From contig NZ_JAERLY010000008.1 in the NCBI RefSeq assembly GCF_018256155.1, positions 1 through 64,000 on the forward strand: 64,000 nucleotides of DNA. The letters are read 5' to 3'. Shown piece after piece: positions 36,148-44,379 of this stretch. The DNA is from Gluconobacter sp. Dm-62 (GTDB taxonomy: Bacteria > Pseudomonadota > Alphaproteobacteria > Acetobacterales > Acetobacteraceae). The notes beneath the pieces were generated by a model that saw only the letters and a list, made by a program, of their open reading frames with translations, made no database searches and was not told the origin of the DNA. Made by a program: the position numbers and the translations under genes. The first letter of the stretch is position 1; the number at the start of each line of letters is the position of its first letter.

Positions 36148-36500
36148 GATGTACGACTCCGTACTATCGACTGCGGAAAGAAGGACGAGTACTGCAAGAA
36201 ACCCTGTGAAGGCATTGCGTCAGTACTGGGGTACATGGGGATAGTACCTGCCTTCCCGAAAGGAGTACCGAGTACCGTGGATTGTACGGTACACCATCCA
36301 TAACTGGGGGTTGTACACACCCTCTCTGTGGGCAATTCGGGACAGAATCAACGACTCCCATGCAGACTGCGGCTTCCAGAGTTGTACACAGTGTGAGTAA
36401 GACGGGGTACATTTTCAGAATGCCGGGTACCCCGGTATCCACAGGGATCATCTTAACCTCCAGCATTTCTTTCTTTTTTCTTTTATGATTAGTGGGCGGC
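36148..36500. other. oriC: Candidate chromosomal replication origin (maf-hemE gap)
   Basis: A 353-base gap without a credible ORF. It contains a one-mismatch DnaA box (36435-36443), two copies of the DnaA-box-like TTGTACACA (36311-36319 and 36382-36390), and a T-rich tract just before hemE (about 36463-36490) that could serve as the unwinding element. GTAC occurs 15 times between 36131 and 36430, where about one is expected by chance. In Caulobacter and Rickettsia the origin lies next to hemE, and parABS is in the same window. Origin function is inferred, not shown. Confidence 0.6.
36435..36443 (+). promoter_or_regulatory. DnaA-box-like site in the candidate origin
   Basis: GTATCCACA differs from the TTATCCACA consensus only at the first base and is about 20 bases from the T-rich tract. 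Confidence 0.55.
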
Positions 36501-37562
36501 ATGATTTCGGAAAACGCACCTTCCTCACCCTCGTCGAAACCGCTTCTGCGGGCCCTCCGTGGTGAAGCCGTCTGGCCGCCTCCGGTCTGGCTCATGCGTC
36601 AGGCAGGCCGCTATCTCCCCGAATTCCGTGCCATGCGTGACCGCGCCGACTTCCTGACCCGGTGCATGACCCCGGACATGGCCACCGAGCTGACGATCCA
36701 GCCGATCCGCCGCTACGGCATGGACGGCGCCATCCTGTTTTCCGACATCCTGATCCTGCCCTGGGCCATGGGTCAGTCCCTTGAATTCATTGACGGACGC
36801 GGTCCCGTGCTCGGCGCCATCCGCTCCGAAGCCGACCTCGCCCGACTGGACCCCAAACGCGTACAGGACGCCGTCGCACCAGTGCGGGAGACCTTGTCCC
36901 GTCTTGCAAAAGAGCTTCCCGACGTCACCACGCTTCTGGGCTTCGCAGGCAGTCCGTTCACGGTCTCGTGCTACATGGTCGAGGGCGGTGGATCGCGGGA
37001 TTTCGCCGAAACCCGCCGCATGATGCAGACCAATCCGGCCCTGTTCGATCGCCTGATCGATACCCTGACCTCGAGTACCGCCGAGATGCTCTGCGGCCAG
37101 ATCGAAGCCGGCGCGGAAGCCGTGATGCTGTTCGATTCCTGGGCCGGAATCCTGCCGCCCTCCGCCTTCCGCCGCTATGTGATCGAGCCGACACGCCAGA
37201 TCGTCGAGTACATCCGCGCCCGTCATCCCAAAACCCCGATCATCGGTTTCCCGCGTCTCGGCGGCATCATGGTCCGCGAATATGCGCAGAAAACCGGCGT
37301 TAACACGCTGGCGCTCGACACGGTCGCCGATCCGGCCCAGATCTCCGAACTGCTGTCCAAAGCCGTCCCCGGTCTGACGCTTCAGGGCAACATGGATCCG
37401 ATGATCCTGTTCTCCGGCGGCGAGAAAATGATCCGCGAAGCCCAGGCCATCCGCGACGCGATGCGCGGAAAACCTCATGTTTTCAATCTCGGACACGGCG
37501 TCATGCAGCACACGCCGCCTGAAAACGTCGCAGCCCTCGTCGAGGCGGTACGCTCCGTATGA
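36501..37562 (+). CDS. hemE: Uroporphyrinogen decarboxylase
   Basis: Decarboxylates uroporphyrinogen III to coproporphyrinogen III in heme synthesis. 353 residues from ATG 36501 (MISENAP). A GTG at 36492 would add three residues. WLMRQAGRYLPEFRAMR is the diagnostic N-terminal motif with the substrate-binding Arg. ILFSDILILPWAMGQ, GFAGSPFTVSCYMVEGGGS, FDSWAGILPP and LQGNMDPMILF are also present. Its stop overlaps the HAD gene by four bases. Heme demand from AdhA/AdhB and other cytochromes makes this an important housekeeping gene here. Confidence 0.97.
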   Translation: MISENAPSSPSSKPLLRALRGEAVWPPPVWLMRQAGRYLPEFRAMRDRADFLTRCMTPDMATELTIQPIRRYGMDGAILFSDILILPWAMGQSLEFIDGRGPVLGAIRSEADLARLDPKRVQDAVAPVRETLSRLAKELPDVTTLLGFAGSPFTVSCYMVEGGGSRDFAETRRMMQTNPALFDRLIDTLTSSTAEMLCGQIEAGAEAVMLFDSWAGILPPSAFRRYVIEPTRQIVEYIRARHPKTPIIGFPRLGGIMVREYAQKTGVNTLALDTVADPAQISELLSKAVPGLTLQGNMDPMILFSGGEKMIREAQAIRDAMRGKPHVFNLGHGVMQHTPPENVAALVEAVRSV

Positions 37563-38263
37563 CCACCGCCCTGGACCCGAATGGCCAGCTGAAACTGGTC
37601 ATTTTCGACTGCGACGGCGTTCTCGTGGACAGCGAAGGCCCCTCCTGCCGGGCCACGGCGGAATTCGCCCGCTCCAAAGGGGTGTCCATTTCGGACGACG
37701 AGGCGCATAAGCGCTTCGCGGGTATGGCGTTGCCGCAGGTTGTGAAAGAACTCGAGCAGGAACTCGGCCATTCCCTGCCCGACGAAACGGCATTCAAACT
37801 GCGCGAAAATCTCGTACAGATGATGCAGAAAAGCGCAGAACCCGTAAGCGGAGCACTCAAAATGCTGGCAGACATGCGGGCTTTGGGAATGCCGGTTCGC
37901 GTTGGCTCGAATTCTTCCGTCCGGGAGATGGACGCCAAGTTCGAGCATACCGGAATGTCGCAGTATTTCCCCGAAAACCGCGTCCATTCCGCCAATGATA
38001 TGGGCTGCCCCAAACCCGCGCCGGACGTCTATCTGTACGCCGCAAAGGCCGAGGGCGTCCTGCCGGAAAACTGTGTCGTGATCGAAGACAGTAATACGGG
38101 CGCGGAGGCTGCCTGGAAGGCCAACATGGCCTGTGTGCTTCTTCGCCCGGCGGAGGAGCCCGCGCCTCCCTTCTGGCCCGTTGAAGGTTCGGTTCGCATC
38201 ACGCATCTGGACGAGCTGGTACCCCTCCTGCGCCGGACGCTTGAAAGCCAGAAACACGCATGA
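37559..38263 (+). CDS. HAD-superfamily hydrolase (phosphoglycolate/beta-phosphoglucomutase type)
   Basis: 234 residues. HAD motif I is IFDCDGVLVDSEG (nucleophile and acid Asp pair), motif II is VGSNSS, motif III Lys is in CPKPAPDVYLYAA, and motif IV is VIEDSNTGAEAAW. The helical cap inserted after motif I places it in subclass I with beta-phosphoglucomutase-like phosphatases. It overlaps hemE and hemJ by four bases at each end, so it is translated from the same operon. Its substrate is unknown. Confidence 0.88.
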   Translation: MTTALDPNGQLKLVIFDCDGVLVDSEGPSCRATAEFARSKGVSISDDEAHKRFAGMALPQVVKELEQELGHSLPDETAFKLRENLVQMMQKSAEPVSGALKMLADMRALGMPVRVGSNSSVREMDAKFEHTGMSQYFPENRVHSANDMGCPKPAPDVYLYAAKAEGVLPENCVVIEDSNTGAEAAWKANMACVLLRPAEEPAPPFWPVEGSVRITHLDELVPLLRRTLESQKHA

Positions 38264-38706
38264 CCGACTTTCTCGCGACCTATCAGAGCTGGATCCTGTC
38301 CGTGCACATCATGGCGTTTATCGCCTGGATGGCCGGCACGTTCTACCTGCCGCGCCTGTATGTCTATCACTGTCAGGTGGTACCGGGCACAGCCGAGAGC
38401 GAGCGGTTCAAGGTCATGGAGCGCAAGCTCCTGCGCCAGATCATGACGCCCGCGATGATCGTGACCTTCCTCGCAGGCGGGGCACTGGCCTCCATTCCCG
38501 GCCTGATCGACTGGAATTCCGGCTGGTGGTGGACGAAACTGATCTGCGTCCTCGGCCTCGCCGGTTTTCACGGCGCATGTGGTAAATGGCGTCGCGGTTT
38601 CGCCGAAGACCGCAACCAGCATTCTGAAAAATACTACCGGATCGCCAATGAGGTGCCGACAATCCTGATGATGATCATCGTCATCATGATCATCGTCCGC
38701 CCCTGA
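38260..38706 (+). CDS. hemJ: Protoporphyrinogen IX oxidase HemJ
   Basis: Membrane enzyme for oxidation of protoporphyrinogen IX in bacteria lacking HemG/HemY. 148 residues with four predicted helices. The first carries the family signature SVHIMAFIAWMAGTFYLPRL with the conserved His, followed by YVYHC. Later come LLRQIMTPAMI, WWWTKLICVLGLAGFHG and NEVPTILMMIIVIMIIV. It is the third gene of hemE-HAD-hemJ, which supports the function. An intergenic repeat follows directly. Confidence 0.92.
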   Translation: MTDFLATYQSWILSVHIMAFIAWMAGTFYLPRLYVYHCQVVPGTAESERFKVMERKLLRQIMTPAMIVTFLAGGALASIPGLIDWNSGWWWTKLICVLGLAGFHGACGKWRRGFAEDRNQHSEKYYRIANEVPTILMMIIVIMIIVRP

Positions 38707-38718
38707 GAAAAACCCCGG

Positions 38719-38818
38719 ATAAAAGTTTTTGGTGAAGCTTTTTCCAAAAAGCTTCAAAGCCAAGACGCGTCAAGGAACGTCACCTTTTTGAAAAAAGGCG
38801 ACACCCAAAAACTTTTAT
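38719..38818. repeat. Folded intergenic repeat-like element (three-arm structure)
   Basis: Between hemJ and the convergent SDR gene. The outer arms ATAAAAGTTTTTGG (38719) and CCAAAAACTTTTAT (38805) form a 14-bp stem. Inside lie a perfect 10-bp hairpin (38734-38755, GAAGCTTTTT / AAAAAGCTTC) and a second hairpin (about 38779-38802, CCTTTTT / AAAAAGG flanked by GTC/GAC). The design is that of a REP/BIME-type element or a two-way terminator. Only one copy is seen in this window. Confidence 0.6.
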
Positions 38819-38823
38819 TCTGT

Positions 38824-39795
38824 TCAGATCAGCCCGTATTTCACACCGGTCATCTGTTCGGAGACCGTCCAGAGACGTTCCGCTAGGCCGGGTACATGCG
38901 TCAGTGCGGGCAGCCCTGCGATCCCGGGCACGCCACGACGCTCCCCAGGCCCCTGCGGACCGTAATAGCCCCCGTCATGGGCCTGCGGGCTGGCAAGCGC
39001 ATAGAGCAGCGGCCAGGCGCCTTCCTCGACCGTCTGTCCCATCGCATGGAAGACCGGCCCGGCGAAGCTCCGCGCCACGCTGCGCATGAACCGCGCCGCC
39101 CTGTTGGCGGACTGGTCCAGACTGCCGTTATTCGCAACGATATCGCTGGCCGCCCAGCCCGGATGCGCCGCGCGCGAATGAATGGGCCAGGGCGCTTTCG
39201 CGGCCCGGCGGTTCAGTTCCAGCGCAAACAGCAGATTGCACAGCTTGCTCTGCCGGTAACGGACCATCGGATTGTAGGAATGCCGCGCATTCAGATCCCC
39301 GAACGGCAACTCACCCTTCAGCGCTGCCAGAGACGCCACGGTCATGACTGTCGCATTTCCCGCAGCCAGCAGCGGCAGAAGCCGTCCGGTCAGCGCAAAA
39401 TGCCCGAGATGGTTGGTCCCGAACTGAAGCTCAAACCCGTCCTTCGTCGTCAGCCGCGTCGCAGGCCCCATGACCCCGGCATTGTTCGCCAGAAGATGGA
39501 TCGGCTCGCCCCGGCTCCGCAAAGCGGACGCAAACGCCTCGATCGAGGCCAGTGACGCCAGATCCAGCAGCTCGAACCGCGCCTTGACGAACGGCACCCG
39601 CTCATGAAGTCGCGCCAGAGCCGCCTGCCCCTTGTCACGGTTGCGCCCGCTCAGTAGGATCATCGCACCCTGCCGCGCCAGCCCGCACGCAACCTCAAAC
39701 CCCAGCCCCCCGGTCGATCCGGTAATGAGCGCCGTTTTCCCGTCCAGACGGGCAAGAGAGTCGGTGGACCATTCGGAAGCGGAGGGCTGTGTCAT
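38824..39795 (-). CDS. Short-chain dehydrogenase/reductase (retinol dehydrogenase-like)
   Basis: 323 residues. The NAD(P) motif is TGSTGGLGFEVA, with an Arg-rich pocket (SGRNRDKGQ) that suggests NADPH. NNAGVMGPA, the catalytic Ser in MTVASLAALKG and Tyr-x3-Lys in RYRQSKLCNLLFALEL follow. FQFGTNHLGHFALTG-type residues (QFGTNHLGHFAL) are typical of the WWOX/RDH group. It is larger than the classical 250-residue SDR. Substrate unknown. It ends next to the folded repeat. Confidence 0.88.
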   Translation of the reverse strand: MTQPSASEWSTDSLARLDGKTALITGSTGGLGFEVACGLARQGAMILLSGRNRDKGQAALARLHERVPFVKARFELLDLASLASIEAFASALRSRGEPIHLLANNAGVMGPATRLTTKDGFELQFGTNHLGHFALTGRLLPLLAAGNATVMTVASLAALKGELPFGDLNARHSYNPMVRYRQSKLCNLLFALELNRRAAKAPWPIHSRAAHPGWAASDIVANNGSLDQSANRAARFMRSVARSFAGPVFHAMGQTVEEGAWPLLYALASPQAHDGGYYGPQGPGERRGVPGIAGLPALTHVPGLAERLWTVSEQMTGVKYGLI

Positions 39796-39815
39796 GAAGT
39801 CTGTCCTTCTGTGTG

Positions 39816-40457
39816 TCAGCTCGGTTTCTTGTCCGTGCGCGCATCGTCGCGCAATTCATCGGCCTGAGCCTGTTTGAGCGCCTCATCCGTCAGACGCTTC
39901 TCGTTCTTCTTGAGAAAAACAAGCGCCCCGATCAGACAGGCGACCCCCACAATGGCCATGGCAATTCCGGCAGGTCCCGAAATCTTCTCGATCTGCTTGC
40001 CCAGTTCATAGGTGACGAAAGCATAGCCCCCGGCCCAGCAGATACCGCCCAGCGCATTGAAGAACAGGAACGAATGCCAGGGCATCCGGTTCGCTCCGGC
40101 CAGCAACGCCACAAACACACGCAGCACCGCGATGAAACGACCGAGGAACACGACGATTCCGCCATGCTTGCGGAACAGATACCGCCCCAGCATCAGCCGC
40201 TCTTCCGTCATGCCGACCTTGTGGCCATGCTTTTTCAGAATGCCGTAACCGAAGTGATGGCCGATCAGATACCCGATATTGTCGCCCATGATGGCGCCAA
40301 GCACGGCTGCCAGCGCAATCCAGCGGATTTCCAGATGATGGGTGCTGCCCGCATAGAGCGAAGCGGCGATAATGACGCTCTCCGCCGGAAGAGGAAGGCC
40401 CATGCTCTCGAACATGACGATGATGCCAACGACGCCATAGCCGTAATGCACCAGCAT
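39816..40457 (-). CDS. DedA-family membrane protein
   Basis: 213 residues from ATG 40457 (MLVHYGYGVV). The much longer open frame upstream is antisense to the S9 peptidase gene. A ribosome-binding site is not obvious. DedA hallmarks are FESMGLPLPAESVIIAASLYAG, the GDNIGYLIGHHFG segment, and FLGRFIAVLRVFVALLAGANRM with the functional Arg residues. Four to five membrane helices and a charged C-terminal tail are visible. DedA proteins act as lipid flippases for undecaprenyl phosphate or phospholipids and affect envelope homeostasis. It diverges from the peptidase gene 108 bases away. Confidence 0.88.
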   Translation of the reverse strand: MLVHYGYGVVGIIVMFESMGLPLPAESVIIAASLYAGSTHHLEIRWIALAAVLGAIMGDNIGYLIGHHFGYGILKKHGHKVGMTEERLMLGRYLFRKHGGIVVFLGRFIAVLRVFVALLAGANRMPWHSFLFFNALGGICWAGGYAFVTYELGKQIEKISGPAGIAMAIVGVACLIGALVFLKKNEKRLTDEALKQAQADELRDDARTDKKPS

Positions 40458-40565
40458 GTGGTCGAGAAAATGACTGAGATGAAACAGTGTCCTGGTCCCG
40501 TTCAAGCTGTGGCGGAAGAGAGTGCCGCCGGTTACGATACTACGGCATCGGAGACAGGATGAAAA

Positions 40566-42485
40566 ATGACGACATCGCCTTCCCCCACAGCCACCCCCGG
40601 CGCCACGTCCGCATCCGGAAACTGGCCGTCCTGGGTCACGCCCGAACTCGTGGCCGGTCGCACCCTGTCCTTCTCCGAACTCCGCACGGCAGGGAACTGG
40701 ACCTTCTGGCTCGAAAGCCGCCCGGATGAAGAGGGCCGCTCCGTCATCACCGCCCGCGACCCCGAAGGCCGGATCCGCGATCTGATCCCCCCCGGCTATT
40801 CGGTCGGCACCCGCGTGCATGAATATGGCGGCGGCGCATGGGATGTCCGTCTGAAGGAAGGCGCCCCGCAGGTCGTTTTCAGTGACCGCAAACGTGGCGG
40901 CATCTGGTTCAGCAACGGCACCACCGCCACGCAATGGGCACAGGCGGCCGAAACCCCGGAACACCGCTACGCCGACCTGACCTTCGATCCGCTTTCCGAA
41001 GCAGTCTTCTGCGTAAGAGAAAGCCACGGCGAAGGCACGCCCGTTGCAACCCTCGTCCATGTGCAGAGCAACGGCAGCGAAACCGTTCTGGTCAAAGGCG
41101 CGGATTTCTACGCTGCCCCCCGCCCCTCACCCGATGGACGCTTCCTGGCCTGGTTCAGCTGGAACGACCCCGCCATGCCCTGGACCGTCACAACCCTCTG
41201 CGTCGCCCCCTTCGATCGCACAACCGGCACGCTTGGCCCCGTGACAGACCTTTCAGGCCCGAAGCCATGCAGCATCATCGAACCCTGCTGGTCCCCCGAT
41301 GGCACGCTCTACGCCACGTCCGACGCCTCAGGCCGCTGGACCCCCATCCGCTTTTTCCATGACGACACCGGCTGGCACCCGCACTCCCTCGATGGTGCCA
41401 ACGCCGAAATCGGCCTGCCCCACTGGGTCTTCGGACAGCGCAGCATGGCCCCGCTGCTCGGAAACAGACTGCTGGCCCTCGGCATCCGCCACGGTCTCAA
41501 TCACGTCCTGCTGGAAGAAAACGGACACTGGACGGACGTCTCGCTCGGCAGCCCCGTCAACGTCACGCAACCGCTCGAAGACGGACATTTCGCTTGGATC
41601 GACGCCCCGGCCGACGCGCCCGCCGCCATCGCCATGGGCCGCCCCGGCGAGGCCTGTAACCGCTTCCGCACCAGCGTCACCCTGCCCCCCGGCATCACAA
41701 AAGCCGATATCGCAACCCCCACGCCCCTGACCTTCCCGACAGCAAACGGCGCAGAAGCCCACGCCCTGTTCTACGCTCCCGCCAGCAGCACCAGCGCGCT
41801 TCAGGACGGCGAAAAACCCCCGCTCGTCGTCATGGCCCATGGCGGCCCGACCGGCCGCGCCAACCCCTCCTTCGCTTTCAAGGTGCAGTGGTGGACCTCG
41901 CGCGGTTTCGCCGTCCTCGACGTCAATTATCGCGGTTCAACCGGCTTCGGCCGCGCCTATCGTGAAGCATTGGACGGACAGTGGGGCGTCGCGGATATCG
42001 AAGACTGCCTCGCCGGTGTGCAGGCCGTGCTCGCCCGAGGGCTCGCCGATCCCGCCCGCTGTGTCATCCGTGGCAGCAGCGCCGGTGGCCTGACCGTTCT
42101 TGGCGCTCTCGCCCAGTCGGACCTCTTCGCCGCCGGAACATCCCTTTATGGTGTTACGGACCTGCGCGCGCTGGCCGAAGAAACGCACAAGTTTGAAGCC
42201 CGCTATCTGGACGGCCTGATCGGCCCCTACCCGGAAGACGAGGCCGTGTATCTGAAACGTTCTCCCATCACGCAGGCAGGTGGAATTTCCGTTCCCGTCC
42301 TGTTCCTGCATGGTGGTGCAGACAGGGTCGTCCCCCTCTCACAGGCGGAGTCCATGCGCACAAAACTGGAACATTCCGCCCTGCACGTCTATCCGGAGGA
42401 AGCCCACGGCTTCCGCGCCCGCGACACCATAGAAGACGCCCTGCAAAGGGAACTCGCCTTCTATCAGCAGGTCTTCGGGCAGTAG
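40566..42485 (+). CDS. S9-family prolyl oligopeptidase-type serine peptidase
   Basis: 639 residues: an N-terminal beta-propeller (repeats ending FDP or SPDG, such as PRPSPDGRFLAWFSW and CWSPDGTLYATSD) followed by the alpha/beta-hydrolase domain from about residue 420. The catalytic Ser is in RGSSAGGL (near 502), Asp in GGADRVVP (near 583) and His in EEAHGF (near 611). MAHGGPTGRANPSF forms the oxyanion region. No signal peptide is evident, so it is probably cytoplasmic and degrades short peptides. It resembles dipeptidyl/acylaminoacyl peptidases (S9C). Confidence 0.9.
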   Translation: MTTSPSPTATPGATSASGNWPSWVTPELVAGRTLSFSELRTAGNWTFWLESRPDEEGRSVITARDPEGRIRDLIPPGYSVGTRVHEYGGGAWDVRLKEGAPQVVFSDRKRGGIWFSNGTTATQWAQAAETPEHRYADLTFDPLSEAVFCVRESHGEGTPVATLVHVQSNGSETVLVKGADFYAAPRPSPDGRFLAWFSWNDPAMPWTVTTLCVAPFDRTTGTLGPVTDLSGPKPCSIIEPCWSPDGTLYATSDASGRWTPIRFFHDDTGWHPHSLDGANAEIGLPHWVFGQRSMAPLLGNRLLALGIRHGLNHVLLEENGHWTDVSLGSPVNVTQPLEDGHFAWIDAPADAPAAIAMGRPGEACNRFRTSVTLPPGITKADIATPTPLTFPTANGAEAHALFYAPASSTSALQDGEKPPLVVMAHGGPTGRANPSFAFKVQWWTSRGFAVLDVNYRGSTGFGRAYREALDGQWGVADIEDCLAGVQAVLARGLADPARCVIRGSSAGGLTVLGALAQSDLFAAGTSLYGVTDLRALAEETHKFEARYLDGLIGPYPEDEAVYLKRSPITQAGGISVPVLFLHGGADRVVPLSQAESMRTKLEHSALHVYPEEAHGFRARDTIEDALQRELAFYQQVFGQ

Positions 42486-42501
42486 TTTTCAGACTGCGTA
42501 T

Positions 42502-42529
42502 CCATGCAGGGACTTCCCTCCCTGCATGG
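42502..42529. terminator. Hairpin between the S9 peptidase and the convergent hypothetical gene
   Basis: A perfect 11-bp stem CCATGCAGGGA / TCCCTGCATGG with a 6-base loop between two convergent stops. It lacks a T-run, so termination is plausible but unproven. Confidence 0.45.
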
Positions 42530-42543
42530 AGCGCTCCGGAAAA

Positions 42544-42927
42544 TCAGTCGTCCGAAAGCCCGAACTGGCTCGGATACGGCATCGCGTTCCGGCTGAGCTT
42601 CTTCTTTTTCCACTCCGCCAGTGCGCGATCATATTCGACATGACGCAGCGCGAACTGCAGCGCTTCCACATGCCGCTCGTTTTCGGGGTCCATCAGGTTC
42701 CGGCGCCACCCCGCTGCGATCAGCCAGTATTCTCCGGCCAGCCGCCAGTCTCCGGCCTCATGATGCTCCTGCGCCAGCCGCTCAAGCCCATGATACTTGT
42801 TCTTTGGATTGGCGAGCGCTTCCGGCGTAAGAATGAAATCATCCCCTTTCCAGAGGAAATTCGACTTCATGTAGGGAAACTGCCGGGTCATCACACCCGG
42901 ATCCCCGAAATGCTCTTTAATCAGCAT
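42544..42927 (-). CDS. Hypothetical protein, unknown
   Basis: 127 residues from ATG 42927 (MLIKEHFGDPGVM). A longer frame to 42990 is possible and no ribosome-binding site decides between them. The sequence is charged and helical, with AAGWRRNLMDPENERHVEALQFALRHVEYDRALAEWKKKKLS suggesting paired helices. There is no signal peptide or membrane helix. I recognise no family. The codon usage matches the neighbours, which supports real coding. It converges on the S9 peptidase. Confidence 0.6.
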   Translation of the reverse strand: MLIKEHFGDPGVMTRQFPYMKSNFLWKGDDFILTPEALANPKNKYHGLERLAQEHHEAGDWRLAGEYWLIAAGWRRNLMDPENERHVEALQFALRHVEYDRALAEWKKKKLSRNAMPYPSQFGLSDD

Positions 42928-43339
42928 CGGAACTAGCCTGTCGTAAGACCTACGCCATTCGCACTGCACAGACCGTCCCCTGAAAACCACATTGAAGAAT
43001 GCGGCCTCTATAACGAACGCCTTTGCCAGAGTCGATTTCTCCGGCTGAACAGAATCACTCCGCAGGCAGAGCCTGCGCCATAGAGATAACCATCATAATG
43101 TTATGTATAAATAATTACATGTGATGATTTAATATATGTGGCAATTAAAGAATAAAATATTCGATGTTCCGGAAACGGGTTTGAATTTCCATAATACTTC
43201 TTCTAAGAAGCCTGACCGAAATTACTGATGCCCTCAATTCAGGTCCGGACGCTCTTCATTAGGTGTTTCGGGACTGCCAGGTCATTTTCCAGCACGTTTC
43301 CTTCTCTCTCTCTCTCTCCCGTCAGAGTCCCCGCGCCTT
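42928..43339. other. Intergenic region without a supported gene
   Basis: 412 bases, AT-rich around 43085-43210. It contains a (CT)n dinucleotide tract at about 43303-43318, 22 bases before the DMT transporter start. It should carry the divergent promoters of the hypothetical gene and the transporter. No ORF, RNA gene or clear promoter box could be supported. Confidence 0.5.
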
Positions 43340-44305
43340 ATGGACACCAAAACCCTCTTCTCCGGAATGGCCTTGGCCTTCGGAGCCTATTCTGCGTTCG
43401 CCATCAGCGACGCTTTTTCCAAACTGCTGGACGGGAGTCTCGACCCCTTTGAGGTCGCGTTTTTTGGCGGTGTGTTCGGGTTTCTCATTCTTCCCTTCAT
43501 CCGCAAATCGGGTGAATCCTATCTCGACATCGTGCGCCCGAAGCTCCGCGGCATGTGGCTGCTGCGCGCGGTCTGCGTCTTCGTCGCCACAGCCGCCAGC
43601 GTCAAAGCCTTCATGCTGCTCTCGATGCCCGAGGCGCTGTCGATCACCTTCCTGATGCCGCTGTTCGTCACGATCCTGTCCGTCGTTCTGCTCAAGGAGA
43701 AGGTGACGTTCTGGGCCTGGCTGGCTGTCGGCCTCGGCTTTGCAGGCGTTCTCATCGTCCTGCGCCCGGGAATGCGACCGCTCAATCTGGGGCATCTCTG
43801 CGCCCTTCTGGCCGCCTGCGCCAATGCGGGCAGCGTGATCGCCTATCGCATCGCCAGCAAGGAAACCGTCCGCCTGTCGCTCTTCGGATCCAGTCTGATG
43901 GGCGCGCTGGTGGGGAACGGCCTTCTCATGATGGCCCACGCCACATGGCCATCCAACACAAAGATCTGGTTCTTCCTGTTCGGTTACGGCTTCCTGACCG
44001 CTCTCGGACAGCTCTGCATGATGCTCGCAACCGCCCGGGCACCGGCGAACCGCGTCGCCCTGCCGCAATACAGCCAGATGGCCTGGGGTGTCGCGCTGAG
44101 CTACTTCCTCTTCAAGCAGCCTCTCGATCGCTGGACCTTCGTCGGCATCGCCGTCCTGACAGCTTCAGGCCTGCTGAACTGGATCCGCCAGCGCATCCGC
44201 TATGAGAAAATGGCCATGAAAGAGCGTCTCGAACGCCTCAAGGCCCGCAAGATCGCCAAGAGCAATATCAAAGCCGCAAAGAAGAGCGCTCTCTCCGCCC
44301 GATAA
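43340..44305 (+). CDS. EamA/DMT-superfamily transporter
   Basis: 321 residues with ten predicted helices in two EamA repeats. The N-terminal half ends around VTFWAWLAVGLGFAGVLIVLRPG, the second around DRWTFVGIAVLTASGLLNWI. The segment SMPEALSITFLMPLFVTILSVVLLKEKV is the characteristic repeat motif. A basic C-terminal tail (KERLERLKARKIAKSNIKAAKK) faces the cytoplasm. Such carriers export or import amino acids, nucleosides or drugs. The substrate is unknown. The start ATG follows a CT-repeat with no good ribosome-binding site. Confidence 0.88.
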   Translation: MDTKTLFSGMALAFGAYSAFAISDAFSKLLDGSLDPFEVAFFGGVFGFLILPFIRKSGESYLDIVRPKLRGMWLLRAVCVFVATAASVKAFMLLSMPEALSITFLMPLFVTILSVVLLKEKVTFWAWLAVGLGFAGVLIVLRPGMRPLNLGHLCALLAACANAGSVIAYRIASKETVRLSLFGSSLMGALVGNGLLMMAHATWPSNTKIWFFLFGYGFLTALGQLCMMLATARAPANRVALPQYSQMAWGVALSYFLFKQPLDRWTFVGIAVLTASGLLNWIRQRIRYEKMAMKERLERLKARKIAKSNIKAAKKSALSAR

Positions 44306-44379
44306 AGCGCCATTTCGCCGCTGCGAACCTGGGCCACCAAGATGGTCCCAGAGACGTGGCGGCAAACCAAACAACCCGT

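Noticed and set aside
40458-41060. Upstream extension of the DedA frame
   Set aside because: It is antisense to the S9 peptidase and does not resemble DedA. The protein starts at about 40457.
43303-43318. (CT)n tract before the DMT transporter as a phase-variation element
   Set aside because: It is only about eight repeats, lies outside the coding frame, and no promoter spacing effect could be shown, so it is not promoted to a finding.
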